Assembly (NCBI RefSeq): GCF_900103585.1
Contig: NZ_FNHV01000027.1
Span: forward strand, 43,375 to 101,368
Source of the DNA: Streptomyces sp. cf386
Lineage (GTDB): Bacteria > Actinomycetota > Actinomycetes > Streptomycetales > Streptomycetaceae
Reading direction: 5' to 3'
Length of the DNA: 57,994 nt
This document shows, in pieces, positions 18,190 through 26,390 of the stretch. The first letter of the stretch is position 1, and every line of letters begins with the position of its first letter. The position numbers were made by a program, and so were the translations under genes. The notes below the pieces were generated by a model. It was not told where the DNA came from and made no database searches. It was given only the letters and a program-made list of their open reading frames with translations.

Positions 18190-18260
18190 CGGGCAGCGCG
18201 GACTCAGCCCGGTGAACGGGCTGTCCAGGACGGCTCCGACGCCGTGATCACACCAGCCAC
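18190..18260 (-). mobile_element. IS5-family transposase, N-terminal scrap
   Basis: From GTG 18260 the minus strand reads VAGVITASEPSWTA, then after a frameshift FTGLSPRC. This matches the fragment at 57565-57652 closely at DNA level (shared CTCAGCCCGGTG, CGGCTCCG, CGCCGT, CCAGCCACG) and resembles the start of Streptomyces IS5-type transposases. Confidence 0.6.
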
Positions 18261-18317
18261 GCCAAGATCATCTCAGCCGTGACCAGGCATCATAGGACAA
18301 CGCTTAGGGTATGCAGC

Positions 18318-19055
18318 ATGACGCTGCAGCTTGTTCAGGTGAACTTCAAGGCTCGGGACGACTCGGCGCTCGGCCAGTTCTGGGCGGAGGTGCTCGGCTG
18401 GGGCGTTTCGAGCGAAGGCCCTGGAGTCACCAACCTGGAACCCGTGGGCTTCGACTGGCCGGACCCGTCCGCCGTCTGCGTCGATCTCGTCCGCGTCCCG
18501 GACCCGGAGACGGTGAAGTACCGCGTGCACATCGAGCTCGCCACCACCTCCGACACCCATCGGACGGAGTTGGTCGCACGTGTGAAAGACCTCGGGGCGA
18601 CGCCCGTCGACGTGGGCCAGGGCGACGTGCCGTGGACGTTGTTGGCCGATCCGGAAGGCAACGTGTTCAGCGTCCTGGAGCCCCGAGAGCTCTACCGGGA
18701 CACCGGGCCCATAGCCGCCGTGGTCGTCGACTGCGCCGACCCACGGGCCATGGTCCGGTTCTGGGGCGAGGCGATCGACTGGACCGTCCATGAGCTGACC
18801 GACGACCGCGCCCTGCTGCGCTCCGTCAAGGGCGTCGGGCCGTACCTGGAGTTTCGCCGCACGCTGGATGACAAGGTCGTATGGAGCCGCGTCCATTTCG
18901 ACGTGATGTCCGACCCTGTCGAGGATCAGGCGAAGGAGGTCGCCCGGCTCGAAGGTCTCGGCGCGATACGGTCCGATGTGGGTCAGGGCGACGTCTCCTG
19001 GGTCGTCCTGGCCGACCCGGAGGGCAACGAGTTCTGCGTCCTCGGCCGGGGCTGA
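18318..19055 (+). CDS. VOC-family protein with two glyoxalase-like domains
   Basis: A 245-residue protein made of two tandem vicinal-oxygen-chelate modules. Module 1 runs from LVQVNFKARDDSALGQFWAEVLGWGV to VDVGQGDVPWTLLADPEGNVFSVLEP, and module 2 from IAAVVVDCADPRAMVRFWGEAIDWTV to SDVGQGDVSWVVLADPEGNEFCVLGRG. The LADPEGNxF ends are nearly identical, showing an internal duplication. Such proteins are metal-dependent dioxygenases or isomerases, or antibiotic-binding proteins; no substrate can be inferred. ATG 18318 gives the natural domain start. Confidence 0.88.
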   Translation: MTLQLVQVNFKARDDSALGQFWAEVLGWGVSSEGPGVTNLEPVGFDWPDPSAVCVDLVRVPDPETVKYRVHIELATTSDTHRTELVARVKDLGATPVDVGQGDVPWTLLADPEGNVFSVLEPRELYRDTGPIAAVVVDCADPRAMVRFWGEAIDWTVHELTDDRALLRSVKGVGPYLEFRRTLDDKVVWSRVHFDVMSDPVEDQAKEVARLEGLGAIRSDVGQGDVSWVVLADPEGNEFCVLGRG

Positions 19056-19088
19056 CGCGGAGCTCCGTCCGCTCCCTCGCGGCGGTGC

Positions 19089-19112
19089 GGCAGTGCGGCA
19101 GTGCGGCAGTGC
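19089..19112. repeat. Octanucleotide tandem repeat GGCAGTGC x3
   Basis: Three perfect copies of GGCAGTGC in tandem, 34 bp after the VOC gene and just before the IS5 fragment. Confidence 0.9.
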
Positions 19113-19131
19113 GCACCGTCGCGCGAAAGGT

Positions 19132-19318
19132 GAGGCTGAACTCCCGGACTGGAAGCGGGAACACAGCGGCTCCCACAAGCGAGTTCGCGCACGCGTTGAA
19201 CATGCCATCGCGCGTATGAAGGGCTGAAAGATCCTGCGCGACTGCCGCCTATAGGGCGACGGTGTGCACCACGCGATACTCGGCATCGCGCGCTTGCACG
19301 ACCTCGCCCTGACGGGCC
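19132..19318 (+). mobile_element. IS5-family transposase, C-terminal scrap
   Basis: The reading AELPDWKREHSGSHKRVRARVEHAIARMKG, KILRDCRL, GDGVHHAILGIARLHDLALTG is the end of an IS5-type DDE transposase, interrupted by in-frame stops after ARMKG and after RDCRL. It is closely similar to 55431-55685. Confidence 0.8.
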
Positions 19319-19336
19319 AGCCCGAATCGCTTGTCG

Positions 19337-20353
19337 TCACTGGCTATGGCCGTGCTCACCCTGGACGGTCGACGCCGACGTTGCTGATCGGTATGCCTCA
19401 GCCATGGCGTGGAATGAGCGTTTCGGTGCGAGGCTGCCGTCGGGCATCAGCTTGCATACCCCGTAGGAGGCCATGTCGAGGTCGAAACGCGGGTCGGCGT
19501 GGTGCGGGTACTCGTAGCCGACGAAGGTGAACCAGAAGGCGGTGTCCACGCCTTCCTCGTCGAAGACGGCGAGCATCTCGCGCAGGTAGTGGGCCTGCTC
19601 TTCCTCGTCGCGGACGTAATCGCCGTTGATGCGGGGCGGATCGGCGTCGTGATCGACGACATCTACCCAGCCCATGCCGCCGCGCTCGGCTGCGCCCCGA
19701 TAGGTGCAGCAGCCGAATTCGGTCGCCGCGAGCGGCTTGCCGTGCCGGAAATACTCGCGCAGGCCCTGACGGAAGGCGTCACTGGCATCGCCGTAGGCGT
19801 CCGCACTGACGATGTCGAAAGGCGCCCAATCGACCTGCTCCCACGTTCCGGAAGCGTAGGTGATCTTTCCGCGGAACCGTGGGCGCACCGTCTCCACGAT
19901 GTTGGCCAGCAAGGAGTTCAGCCGGGCAGGAATCTCGGCGAGTCCGGCCAATGCCTCGGGGGCACCGCCGGCCAGGGCTTCGATTCTGGCGAGGCTGTCG
20001 TCTCCGGGGAGTATGTCGGCGGCGAACAGGCTCAGTTCGCAGCCGGCGACGAAGACGTCCGCTCCCACCTCCTGGGCGCGGTCGGCGCAGGTGGTGAAGT
20101 AGGGCAGCAACTCTTCGGCGGACAGTTCGCAAGGGAATGGGGAGAACCAGACCTCAAGCCCGGCATCGGCGGCGTGGCGGGCCGCGAGGGCCAGTCGCCC
20201 GGGGTCGCCGCCGGTGATCCGCACGGCATCGCAGTGCAGGTCGTCTGCGATGACGCGGATCTCGCGTCGCACCGCGTCGGCGTCGAAGACGGGCCGCGAA
20301 CTCTTTCCGCCCGGAGTGAAGCCGGTGTCGTAGGTGATGCCTTTGGCACGCAT
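19337..20353 (-). CDS. TIM-barrel-like hypothetical (often labelled abortive infection protein)
   Basis: A 338-residue protein. ATG 20353 follows AGGAGC on the minus strand; the open frame upstream is unsupported. It opens MRAKGITYDTGF, then DDLHCDAVRITGGDPGRLALAARHAADAGLEVWFSPFPCELSAEELLPYF and VFVAGCELSLFAADILPG. Later come YASGTWEQVDWAPFDIVSADAYGD, GKPLAATEFGCCTYRG and AFWFTFVGYEYPHHADPRFDLDMASYG. The alternating strand/helix pattern with Glu in GCELSLF and ATEFGC resembles a clan-A glycoside hydrolase barrel (inference). Homologues are often called abortive infection proteins, but I know of no direct evidence for that. It is divergent from a MarR-like regulator. Confidence 0.75.
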   Translation of the reverse strand: MRAKGITYDTGFTPGGKSSRPVFDADAVRREIRVIADDLHCDAVRITGGDPGRLALAARHAADAGLEVWFSPFPCELSAEELLPYFTTCADRAQEVGADVFVAGCELSLFAADILPGDDSLARIEALAGGAPEALAGLAEIPARLNSLLANIVETVRPRFRGKITYASGTWEQVDWAPFDIVSADAYGDASDAFRQGLREYFRHGKPLAATEFGCCTYRGAAERGGMGWVDVVDHDADPPRINGDYVRDEEEQAHYLREMLAVFDEEGVDTAFWFTFVGYEYPHHADPRFDLDMASYGVCKLMPDGSLAPKRSFHAMAEAYRSATSASTVQGEHGHSQ

Positions 20354-20517
20354 GGGATGCTCCTGACCATCGATCGACATCTGTTGCTGCGTCTCGCCGG
20401 GCGTCGATGAGAATCGGTCCGGGAGACCACCTGACACCCGTGTTCGGCGATCGGAGCCGAACGTTAGGTACGAGTCGAATTGCCAGTCAACGACGGTCAC
20501 CTCGGGACCGTGCTCTT

Positions 20518-20532
20518 TGCACTGGTCAGCGA
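20518..20532. promoter_or_regulatory. Left half of inverted repeat in divergent promoter
   Basis: TGCACTGGTCAGCGA is the inverted counterpart (13 of 15) of TCGGCGACCAGTGCA at 20597-20611. The pair spans about 94 bp in the divergent region between the hypothetical (start 20353) and the MarR-like regulator (start 20655). Confidence 0.5.
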
Positions 20533-20596
20533 CACAACTGGCGATTGCAATGACGGTGATGGTCAATGCACGGCGAAGGAGCGGGTGTTGCAATGA

Positions 20597-20623
20597 TCGG
20601 CGACCAGTGCACACACTGTGTGC
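20597..20623. promoter_or_regulatory. Right half of inverted repeat plus 15-bp palindrome
   Basis: TCGGCGACCAGTGCA (20597-20611) is followed by the perfect odd-centred palindrome GCACACACTGTGTGC (20609-20623), 32 bp before the regulator start. This is a likely autoregulatory operator. Confidence 0.55.
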
Positions 20624-20654
20624 CGAGACGACCGAATCAGAGGAACCGATCCCG

Positions 20655-21398
20655 ATGCCAGGACGTAGGCTGACCCGAGCCGACCGGCAACAGATCGCCG
20701 CGGGGTTGGCGCAGCGCCTGAGCTACACCGACATCGCCAGACTCCTGAACCGTCCCGCCTCGACGGTGAGCCGCGAGGTCGCGCGCAACGGCGGACCAGG
20801 CCGGTACCGGGCGGAACTGGCACAGCTCGCGACCACCCACCGAGCCCAGCGCCGGCCGCGGCCACCCGCTCCGGTGCAGCAGGCCAACGAGCATCTCGGC
20901 CCCGACCCCGAGGCGACGGCCGCGTTCGTCACCGACCTCACCACAGCACTTGTCGAAACCGGCCTCCCGCGCACCGCCGCCCGCGTGATGGCCTGCCTGT
21001 TCGCCTCCGAGACCGGCAGTCGCACCGCCATCGAGATGGCGCAGCTCCTGCAAGTCAGTGCGGCGACCATCTCGCACGCGGTCCGCCTGCTGGAAGGGCA
21101 GGATCTGATCCGCCGCGGCCACGATGACCGTAGCCGCCGCCACCGGTACTTCCTCGACGACAAGGCGGGCCTGCGGACCGTCGCGGCCAGCGTCGCCGCC
21201 AACCAGCGGTTCGCCGCCACCGCGCTGCGCGGCGCCGAGCTCTTCGGAGCCGAGACCGCTGCCGGATCCCGGCTCGCCCTGGCAGGCCGATTCCTCGAAC
21301 GCCTCGGCGACGACCTCATCCGCTCCGCCGAAAAGCACTGGCGTGACATGGTGGGTGACAGGAGCGACGAATACACGCTGACGAGCCACACGGAGTAG
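20655..21398 (+). CDS. MarR/GbsR-like winged-helix regulator with IS30-like HTH
   Basis: A 247-residue DNA-binding protein with two helix-turn-helix units. Residues 1-45 (RRLTRADRQQIAAGLAQRLSYTDIARLLNRPASTVSREVARNGG) look like the IS30/Mu-type HTH. The middle (TGLPRTAARVMACLFAS, TAIEMAQLLQVSAATISHAVRLLEGQDLIRRGHDDRSRRHRYFL) is a MarR/GbsR winged helix. The C-terminal part is helical, probably for dimerisation and ligand binding. ATG 20655 follows GAGGAACCG; upstream frame extension to 20517 runs through the operator and is unlikely. Confidence 0.85.
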   Translation: MPGRRLTRADRQQIAAGLAQRLSYTDIARLLNRPASTVSREVARNGGPGRYRAELAQLATTHRAQRRPRPPAPVQQANEHLGPDPEATAAFVTDLTTALVETGLPRTAARVMACLFASETGSRTAIEMAQLLQVSAATISHAVRLLEGQDLIRRGHDDRSRRHRYFLDDKAGLRTVAASVAANQRFAATALRGAELFGAETAAGSRLALAGRFLERLGDDLIRSAEKHWRDMVGDRSDEYTLTSHTE

Positions 21399-21815
21399 TA
21401 CGCGGCCCCACTCGCCCTGACGATCGACCAGGCACCGAGAGGGCCCGGAGCCTGAAGATCACCCGCCGCGGCACCCCCACAGGTCCTGCGGCTGCCGTCC
21501 CGGCTGCGGCTGCTGCAACTGACCATCCGCGGACACCAAGAGACCCCGCCTGCGGCTCCGTGCCCGGAGTGTCCCCTCGGGTGTAGGGCAGCCGGCCTGG
21601 AGGCGGGGACATGAGCTGGTCGCACACCCAGCGGTGGGCCGGTGGCCCGGGCCAGCAGCTCGCAGCCGCCGTCTGGATGGAGCAGCGCCAGCGGTGGGTG
21701 GCCGGCGGTGCTGTAGATGATCAGTCGGCTGCGCAGCGGCCCGTGACGGCCGCCGGGGCCACGCTCAAGTCGACATGCAGGGCCGGTGCCCCGCCTCTAC
21801 GGTGGGAGGGTGAGG
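21399..21815 (-). pseudogene. Gap with SpoIIE phosphatase scrap
   Basis: Mostly featureless. On the minus strand about 21735-21620 reads IYSTAGHPPLALLHPDGGCELLARATGPPLGVR, the typical C-terminal SpoIIE/PP2C segment, with nothing of the rest of the domain on either side. Confidence 0.6.
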
Positions 21816-22316
21816 GTGAGGCTTCGCACCACCCCACGTGTTGGCGTGTCCAAGACCGACTGCGCGGGCGCCGTCTACGGTTCCTTGCTTGCCGCGTCCG
21901 TACTGGCCACCGCCGGGGCCGTGGGGCACTACTCGCGATTCCAGCTCGTGATGTTGCTGATCGTCACGGGCCTGGTGTTCTGGGCCGCGCACGTCTACGC
22001 GCACATCGCGGGCGAACGGCTGGTCGGCCAGCCGTGGAGCAGACGCGAGATCCGTCTGGTTGCCGGGCACGAGTGGTCGATCGTCGAGGCCGCCGCCCTG
22101 CCTGCTGCGACCGTGGCGGTCAGCCCGCTCCTGGGGCTGGACTCGGGCGGCGGCGTATGGCTCGCTCTCGGCGTGGCCGTGGCACAGCAGGTCACGTGGG
22201 CTTGCCTCAGCGCAGCCCGGGGCGGCGCGACCCGCCGCCAACTGGTCGCCGAGGCCGCCGTCAACCTCGTGCTCGGGTTGATCATCGTGGCCGCCAAGGC
22301 GCTGCTGGGACACTGA
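21816..22316 (+). CDS. Small integral membrane protein
   Basis: A 166-residue protein with about four hydrophobic helices (AVYGSLLAASVLATAGAVG, LVMLLIVTGLVFWAAHVYAHIAGE, VEAAALPAATVAVSPLLGL, AAVNLVLGLIIVAAKALLGH). The FWAAHVYAHIAGE segment and a later GHEWSIVE put polar residues next to membrane helices. GTG 21816 follows GGGAGG at 21804-21809; GTG 21810 or 21786 are alternatives. I do not recognise a named family. Confidence 0.7.
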   Translation: MRLRTTPRVGVSKTDCAGAVYGSLLAASVLATAGAVGHYSRFQLVMLLIVTGLVFWAAHVYAHIAGERLVGQPWSRREIRLVAGHEWSIVEAAALPAATVAVSPLLGLDSGGGVWLALGVAVAQQVTWACLSAARGGATRRQLVAEAAVNLVLGLIIVAAKALLGH

Positions 22317-22675
22317 CGGCGGGTCGCGTGGCGCATCCTGTCGGAGCGCAGCCTGCGTCTACCTGCCGGTCGCCCTGGGGTTGGGTCGTCGGGATACGCG
22401 GGGTGAAGAACAGCGCGAGGATCGCAGCCGCGGCGAGGACGGCGAGTGCCGCACGCAGTCCGTCGAGGCGGGCTTCGGCGTTCGCGTCCAGCGCGGCCTG
22501 GGTCACTTCCGGACTGGTGCCCGCTTTGCCGAGGGCGTCCGTGAGCTGAGCGTCGGACAAGAAGGACACATCGCGCTGGAGTTCGGTGGTCGCCTGGTTC
22601 TTGACCTCGGCCGGGATCGCCGGGTTCTGCTCGACGGAGGTCAGGAACGACGAGCGATTCTTCACGTGTTCCACC
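22282..22675 (-). pseudogene. MFS exporter, C-terminal remnant
   Basis: The reading SSFLTSVEQNPAIPAEVKNQATTELQRDVSFLSDAQLTDALGKAG, then NAEARLDGLRAALAVLAAAAILALFFTPRIPTTQP, is the last extracellular loop and final helix of a DHA2-type MFS exporter. All earlier helices are missing; the upstream sequence is unrelated. Confidence 0.7.
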
Positions 22676-22933
22676 CTCGGTTGCCATGCGCGCATCGTCC
22701 CAACGCCGCCGAACGCCAACACGTCGCCGCGCTACGAGGCCGACCGGATGGTGGACGCTGCGGAGGACGCGTGGTCCAGCGGGTGACGCAGCTGTTCCGG
22801 CTGCAGACCTGTGGGATGAGGAGTTGCTCAACGAGCCCTGCGCCAACCCGCTCCGTTGAGGACCTGCCGGACAGTCCGAGTGCCGATCGGCGGGTATCTG
22901 CCGTAGTTTGCCGAATCGCTGAGAGGACGTGGC

Positions 22934-23389
22934 ATGGGAACCTGGGGCTCAGGGCCTTTTGACAACGACACCGCCGAGGACACCCTCGAAGAGCTCGACG
23001 AAATGTCCCAGCGGGATCGTGAGGAGACGGTTGGTTCCGTCTTCCGTTCGGCGGTGCGCGGGGCGCGCTCTCCCTCCGCATCGGTGCTGCCGGAAGAGGT
23101 GATCGTCGCCGCGGCGGTGGTCGCGGCCAACACTCCAGCCGGCGCTCGCGTCGACTGGAACGAGGACTATCCATCGATCACCGGCTGGTTGGCCAAGCCC
23201 ATCAGCCCCGCGCTCGCCGCGAGCGCCGTCGAAGGGCTCCAAGCGGCACTGCCGGCGGACGGCTGGTACTGGGGCGGCTGGAAGGAGCCTCAGGACAAGG
23301 CAGAGGCGGAGTGGATCGACAGGATCACCTCCATTCTGCGAGAGGTACAGCACCCTGTGAACCATCTCGAGACCGGCTATAGCCCGTAG
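22934..23389 (+). CDS. DUF4259-type protein
   Basis: A 151-residue protein with the characteristic opening MGTWGSGPFDNDTAEDTLEEL, a central VIVAAAVVAANTPAG, and a C-terminal amphipathic helix. The family is of unknown function, common in actinobacteria and often found near immunity-type genes. ATG 22934 follows GAGAGGACGTGGC. Complete and well-biased, so likely functional. Confidence 0.88.
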   Translation: MGTWGSGPFDNDTAEDTLEELDEMSQRDREETVGSVFRSAVRGARSPSASVLPEEVIVAAAVVAANTPAGARVDWNEDYPSITGWLAKPISPALAASAVEGLQAALPADGWYWGGWKEPQDKAEAEWIDRITSILREVQHPVNHLETGYSP

Positions 23390-24502
23390 GGATATGTCGT
23401 GTCGGTGCTGGAGGGCGGCCGGGTCCCGAACCCGGAAGGAGTAGGGGACGGCATCGGTGCAGTCCGCGTACGCAGATGGCGGGGATGGAATCGGACCAGG
23501 TCATAGGCGTGGCGTCTGCCTTGTCCGTCCAGGTCGGCGGGTGTTCGGGCGGCGGTGACCGTCTTCGAGCACACGGCGCCCGCCTCTTTGAAGAAGGTGG
23601 AGGCAGTCTCGGGCTCGTGGCCGGAGGCGGTGACTTCGACCAGCAGCCGTTCAGGTCCCTGTACGGCGTCCTTGGCCGGCGTGCGTTCGGTGTTCTCCGG
23701 CGTGGCCCGGTTGGGCAGCCGATGCCCCGCCGCGCTCCGCGAGCCAGTCGCCGGGCGCTCGGGTGCGGGAGCGGCCGGGGCTTGAGAGCGGGTGGGTACC
23801 GACGAGGCCACGGCAGAATGATTTCCAGACGTACCGACGACCGGTCGGCGGCCCATCGGTCACGAGCAGCAGGCGCCGTACCGTCCGGGGCCGCGACCCG
23901 TCACAGGCTCGACCCTCACCGGCCAGGACCGATCCCATCCTCCGTCCACACACGACACGCCCCTCGCCCTCCGAACGCTGGCTGCCTCCCAAGCCGGCGC
24001 ACGAGGACTCCGACCGGATCGACACGCTCCCCGCGCGCCGCCCTCAAAGAGGCCTTCGTTGGACGCCGAAGCCGTATCCGGATCCGGACTCGCCCGAACC
24101 GCTGATGGTCTGAGCACTGGCCACGCCCCCTAGCGCCGCTGTTCCCTCTCGGGGATTTCGCGCTGACCCAAACGCTGACCCAGCAGAAACACTTCGTCGA
24201 TGACCCGGCCTGATCGGGGGTGCAGGCCCAACTCACATGGCCCGTCTCCGTCGATATGGCCTGCACCCCAGGCGATCTGGTCCGATTCGCCTCTGGTCTC
24301 AGGTGATCTGTACGACGCCCGGGAAGCGATCATGCGCACAACATGGATCAGCGCACGAGGGCACACGCGAAACGGAATCCCATGCCGTCACCGTGTCACC
24401 GTGGGCCGAGTCGGCCCAGAGGGCACCCCTGGGCCGGGGTGCGCCCCCTCTTCGCGCCGGAGGGAACTCCCTTGCGCCAGAAGCCATCTCCCTGCGCATC
24501 GC
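23390..24502. other. Gap of 1.1 kb without confident gene
   Basis: Open frames occur on both strands. The minus frame 23377-23856 (with PERLLVEVTASGHEPETASTFFKEAGA) is the most protein-like but has no ribosome site or family match. I do not call a gene. Confidence 0.35.
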
Positions 24503-24526
24503 CTTGTATCGAGTGTTTGACACAAG
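24503..24526. promoter_or_regulatory. YtrA-type operator, site 1
   Basis: 24-bp imperfect dyad: CTTGTATC, eight-base spacer, TGACACAAG. It aligns base for base with site 2 at 24543-24566; the centres are 40 bp apart. It lies upstream of the membrane-protein/GntR operon. Confidence 0.75.
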
Positions 24527-24542
24527 ATCCCGACCAGGGCAT

Positions 24543-24566
24543 CTTGTACCCACCACTTGATACAAG
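24543..24566. promoter_or_regulatory. YtrA-type operator, site 2
   Basis: 24-bp dyad CTTGTACC, spacer, TGATACAAG. With flanking bases CATCTTGTA and TACAAGATG form a perfect 9-bp inverted repeat. It ends 21 bp before the chosen start codon and overlaps the likely promoter, as expected for autorepression by the GntR protein encoded second in the operon. Confidence 0.8.
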
Positions 24567-24587
24567 ATGATCTGGGGGGATCTCCAT

Positions 24588-25382
24588 ATGCTCGACACCG
24601 TCCCGCTCCAGTCCCGGCTCCTCGACCACGCCGACCACTACGCCCGCTGGTCCGGCCTGGCCATCGGCATCGTGGCCGCACAGCAGTTGGTCACGATGAA
24701 GAGCGGCGACATCGCCATGCCCCTCGTGTTCGCCATCACCGCTTTCGGCCTGTGCGCGGTGGGCGGCGTCCTGCTCGGCGACGCACTGACCCTGCGTCCC
24801 CAGGAAGCGGTACGCACCGCGAGTCTCGCCCCGCGCCTGATCCGAGACCAAGTACCGCCCCGCATGGCGCCCCTGCTCCTTCTGCAGGCGGCGTCCCTCG
24901 TCACCCTGCTGGCGATAGGCGCGGTCACCGCCTCATCCGACCCCGACCAAACAGGCAGAACGGGGCATGCCATCACCGTCACCTGCGAAGGCATGCGCAC
25001 ACCCCTCGGCCCCTGGCCCGGCCTGTACTACAGCGGCCCGATGTTCGCCGCCCTCGCAATCGGAAGCCCCGTCTGCGTCTGGGCCCTGCGCCGCATCGCC
25101 CACGGCCCGGGCAGCGACCAGCAGCGCCGCGACCGCGCGTGGGCGATCACCGGAGCCTGGGGGCTGCTGGTGTCGAGCCAGGTGCTGCTAGTCGTTCTGA
25201 TGATCTTCATCGCGCTCACCGAGAAGTCCTGCGCCGGCCCGCTGGGCGCCGCCACCATCGTGGTGATCTGCCCCCTGGGCCTGCTGAGCCTGTTCACCTT
25301 CGGGTGGTCCCTGGTGACCGTGGTGGCACCCCGGGCGGTCGACGACGAGGCAGCCGACGATGGGACTTTCGACGATGAGTGA
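24588..25382 (+). CDS. Integral membrane protein in YtrA-type operon
   Basis: A 264-residue protein with about six hydrophobic helices, including WSGLAIGIVAAQQLVTM, MPLVFAITAFGLCAVGGVLLGDAL, MAPLLLLQAASLVTLLAIGAV and WAITGAWGLLVSSQVLLVVLMIFIAL. A loop holds two cysteines (TVTCEGM and EKSCAG). ATG 24588 follows GGGGGGA; the ATG at 24567 lies at the operator edge and lacks a ribosome site. Its last eight bases overlap the GntR gene. No ATPase gene accompanies it, unlike typical ytr ABC operons. I do not recognise the family. Confidence 0.82.
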   Translation: MLDTVPLQSRLLDHADHYARWSGLAIGIVAAQQLVTMKSGDIAMPLVFAITAFGLCAVGGVLLGDALTLRPQEAVRTASLAPRLIRDQVPPRMAPLLLLQAASLVTLLAIGAVTASSDPDQTGRTGHAITVTCEGMRTPLGPWPGLYYSGPMFAALAIGSPVCVWALRRIAHGPGSDQQRRDRAWAITGAWGLLVSSQVLLVVLMIFIALTEKSCAGPLGAATIVVICPLGLLSLFTFGWSLVTVVAPRAVDDEAADDGTFDDE

Positions 25383-25854
25383 CCCCGCCGTCCGCGTCGA
25401 CACCACCAGCCAGGTACCGCCGTACGAGCAGATCCGCGCCCAGTTGGCCGCGCTGATCCGCACCCGCCGGCTGGCCGAGGGTGAGCGCCTGCCGACCGTG
25501 CGCCAGCTCGCCGCCGACCTCGGCCTGGCGCCGGGCACCGTGGCCCGCGCCTACCGCGAACTGGAGGCCGCCGAGCTGATCCGCACACGACGTGGCGCGG
25601 GCACCCAGGTTGCGGCGCTCCCGTCCGAGCCGTACGCACACGATGCCGACCAACTCGCCACCCTGGCCCGGGACTTCACCTCCGCCGCCCGGGCACTCGG
25701 CGCTGACACCGAGGACATCCTTACCGCCGTACGCGACGCCCTGGACCCAGGGCCCGCCTGCTCTTCGGCCACCGCCGACAACGGAACGGGTGGCCCCAAG
25801 ACGGCCGAGGCGTCGGCGCACATCACAGGCGTGAGGAACGTGCTTGAGCAGTAG
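25375..25854 (+). CDS. GntR-family regulator, YtrA subfamily
   Basis: A 159-residue regulator. The winged helix is complete: VPPYEQIRAQLAALIRTRRLAEGERLPTVRQLAADLGLAPGTVARAYRELEAAELIRTRRGAGTQVA. A short helical C-terminus without the long FCD or UTRA effector domain is typical of the YtrA group. ATG 25375 overlaps the upstream gene by eight bases (ATGAGTGA), so the two are coupled. It most likely binds the paired dyads at 24503-24566 and represses its own operon. Confidence 0.9.
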   Translation: MSDPAVRVDTTSQVPPYEQIRAQLAALIRTRRLAEGERLPTVRQLAADLGLAPGTVARAYRELEAAELIRTRRGAGTQVAALPSEPYAHDADQLATLARDFTSAARALGADTEDILTAVRDALDPGPACSSATADNGTGGPKTAEASAHITGVRNVLEQ

Positions 25855-26390
25855 GCGTAGGCAACACGGCCGTGATTGCGGTCCTCGCCGAACGCGTCGG
25901 CGCCCTGGCCGAGTGCGAGCGTCTTCAGACCCCGTACCTGTTGGCCACCGCCCAAGACGAATGCGGTGGCGGTTCTCACTCGCCCGAGCTGCCTGTACGG
26001 GCACTCGACAAACCTTCCCGTTGCTCGCGCCGAGGAGTACCGGGTTCCCCAAGGCGACCGTCCGGACATCCTTTAAGTCTGCTTTCCGTCACACACGACG
26101 GTCCCGTCAACCGTCTGCGGGACCGTTCAACTCCCGCCCTGGACAAGGCCATCAGGGCCAATCTTCCTCTCCGTGTCAGCCGCTAGACGGCTCTGATGGC
26201 CAACCAGCTGTGGCTCATCAATCAACACGGTCAACAAACGGGCCGCCGGAATCTCCGACGCCCTCGCTCTGGGCACCCTCCAACGGACCCATGGATCGGG
26301 GCGGCTTGGTCCTGCCCTGGGCATGGGCGTCTGCCACCGGGATGATGAGCAAGCTGGATGCGGCGGTCGTCCATGGGGGAGACACAGCTT
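25855..26390. other. Gap with one inverted repeat
   Basis: No gene recognised. ACGGTCCCG (26098-26106) and CGGGACCGT (26118-26126) form a perfect 9-bp inverted repeat with an 11-base loop, possibly a terminator for the GntR operon or an operator for the monooxygenase 265 bp downstream. Confidence 0.45.

Noticed and set aside
23377..23856. Minus-strand 159-codon frame as a gene
   Set aside because: No ribosome site, Pro/Thr/Arg-rich composition and no family match; left as part of a gap.
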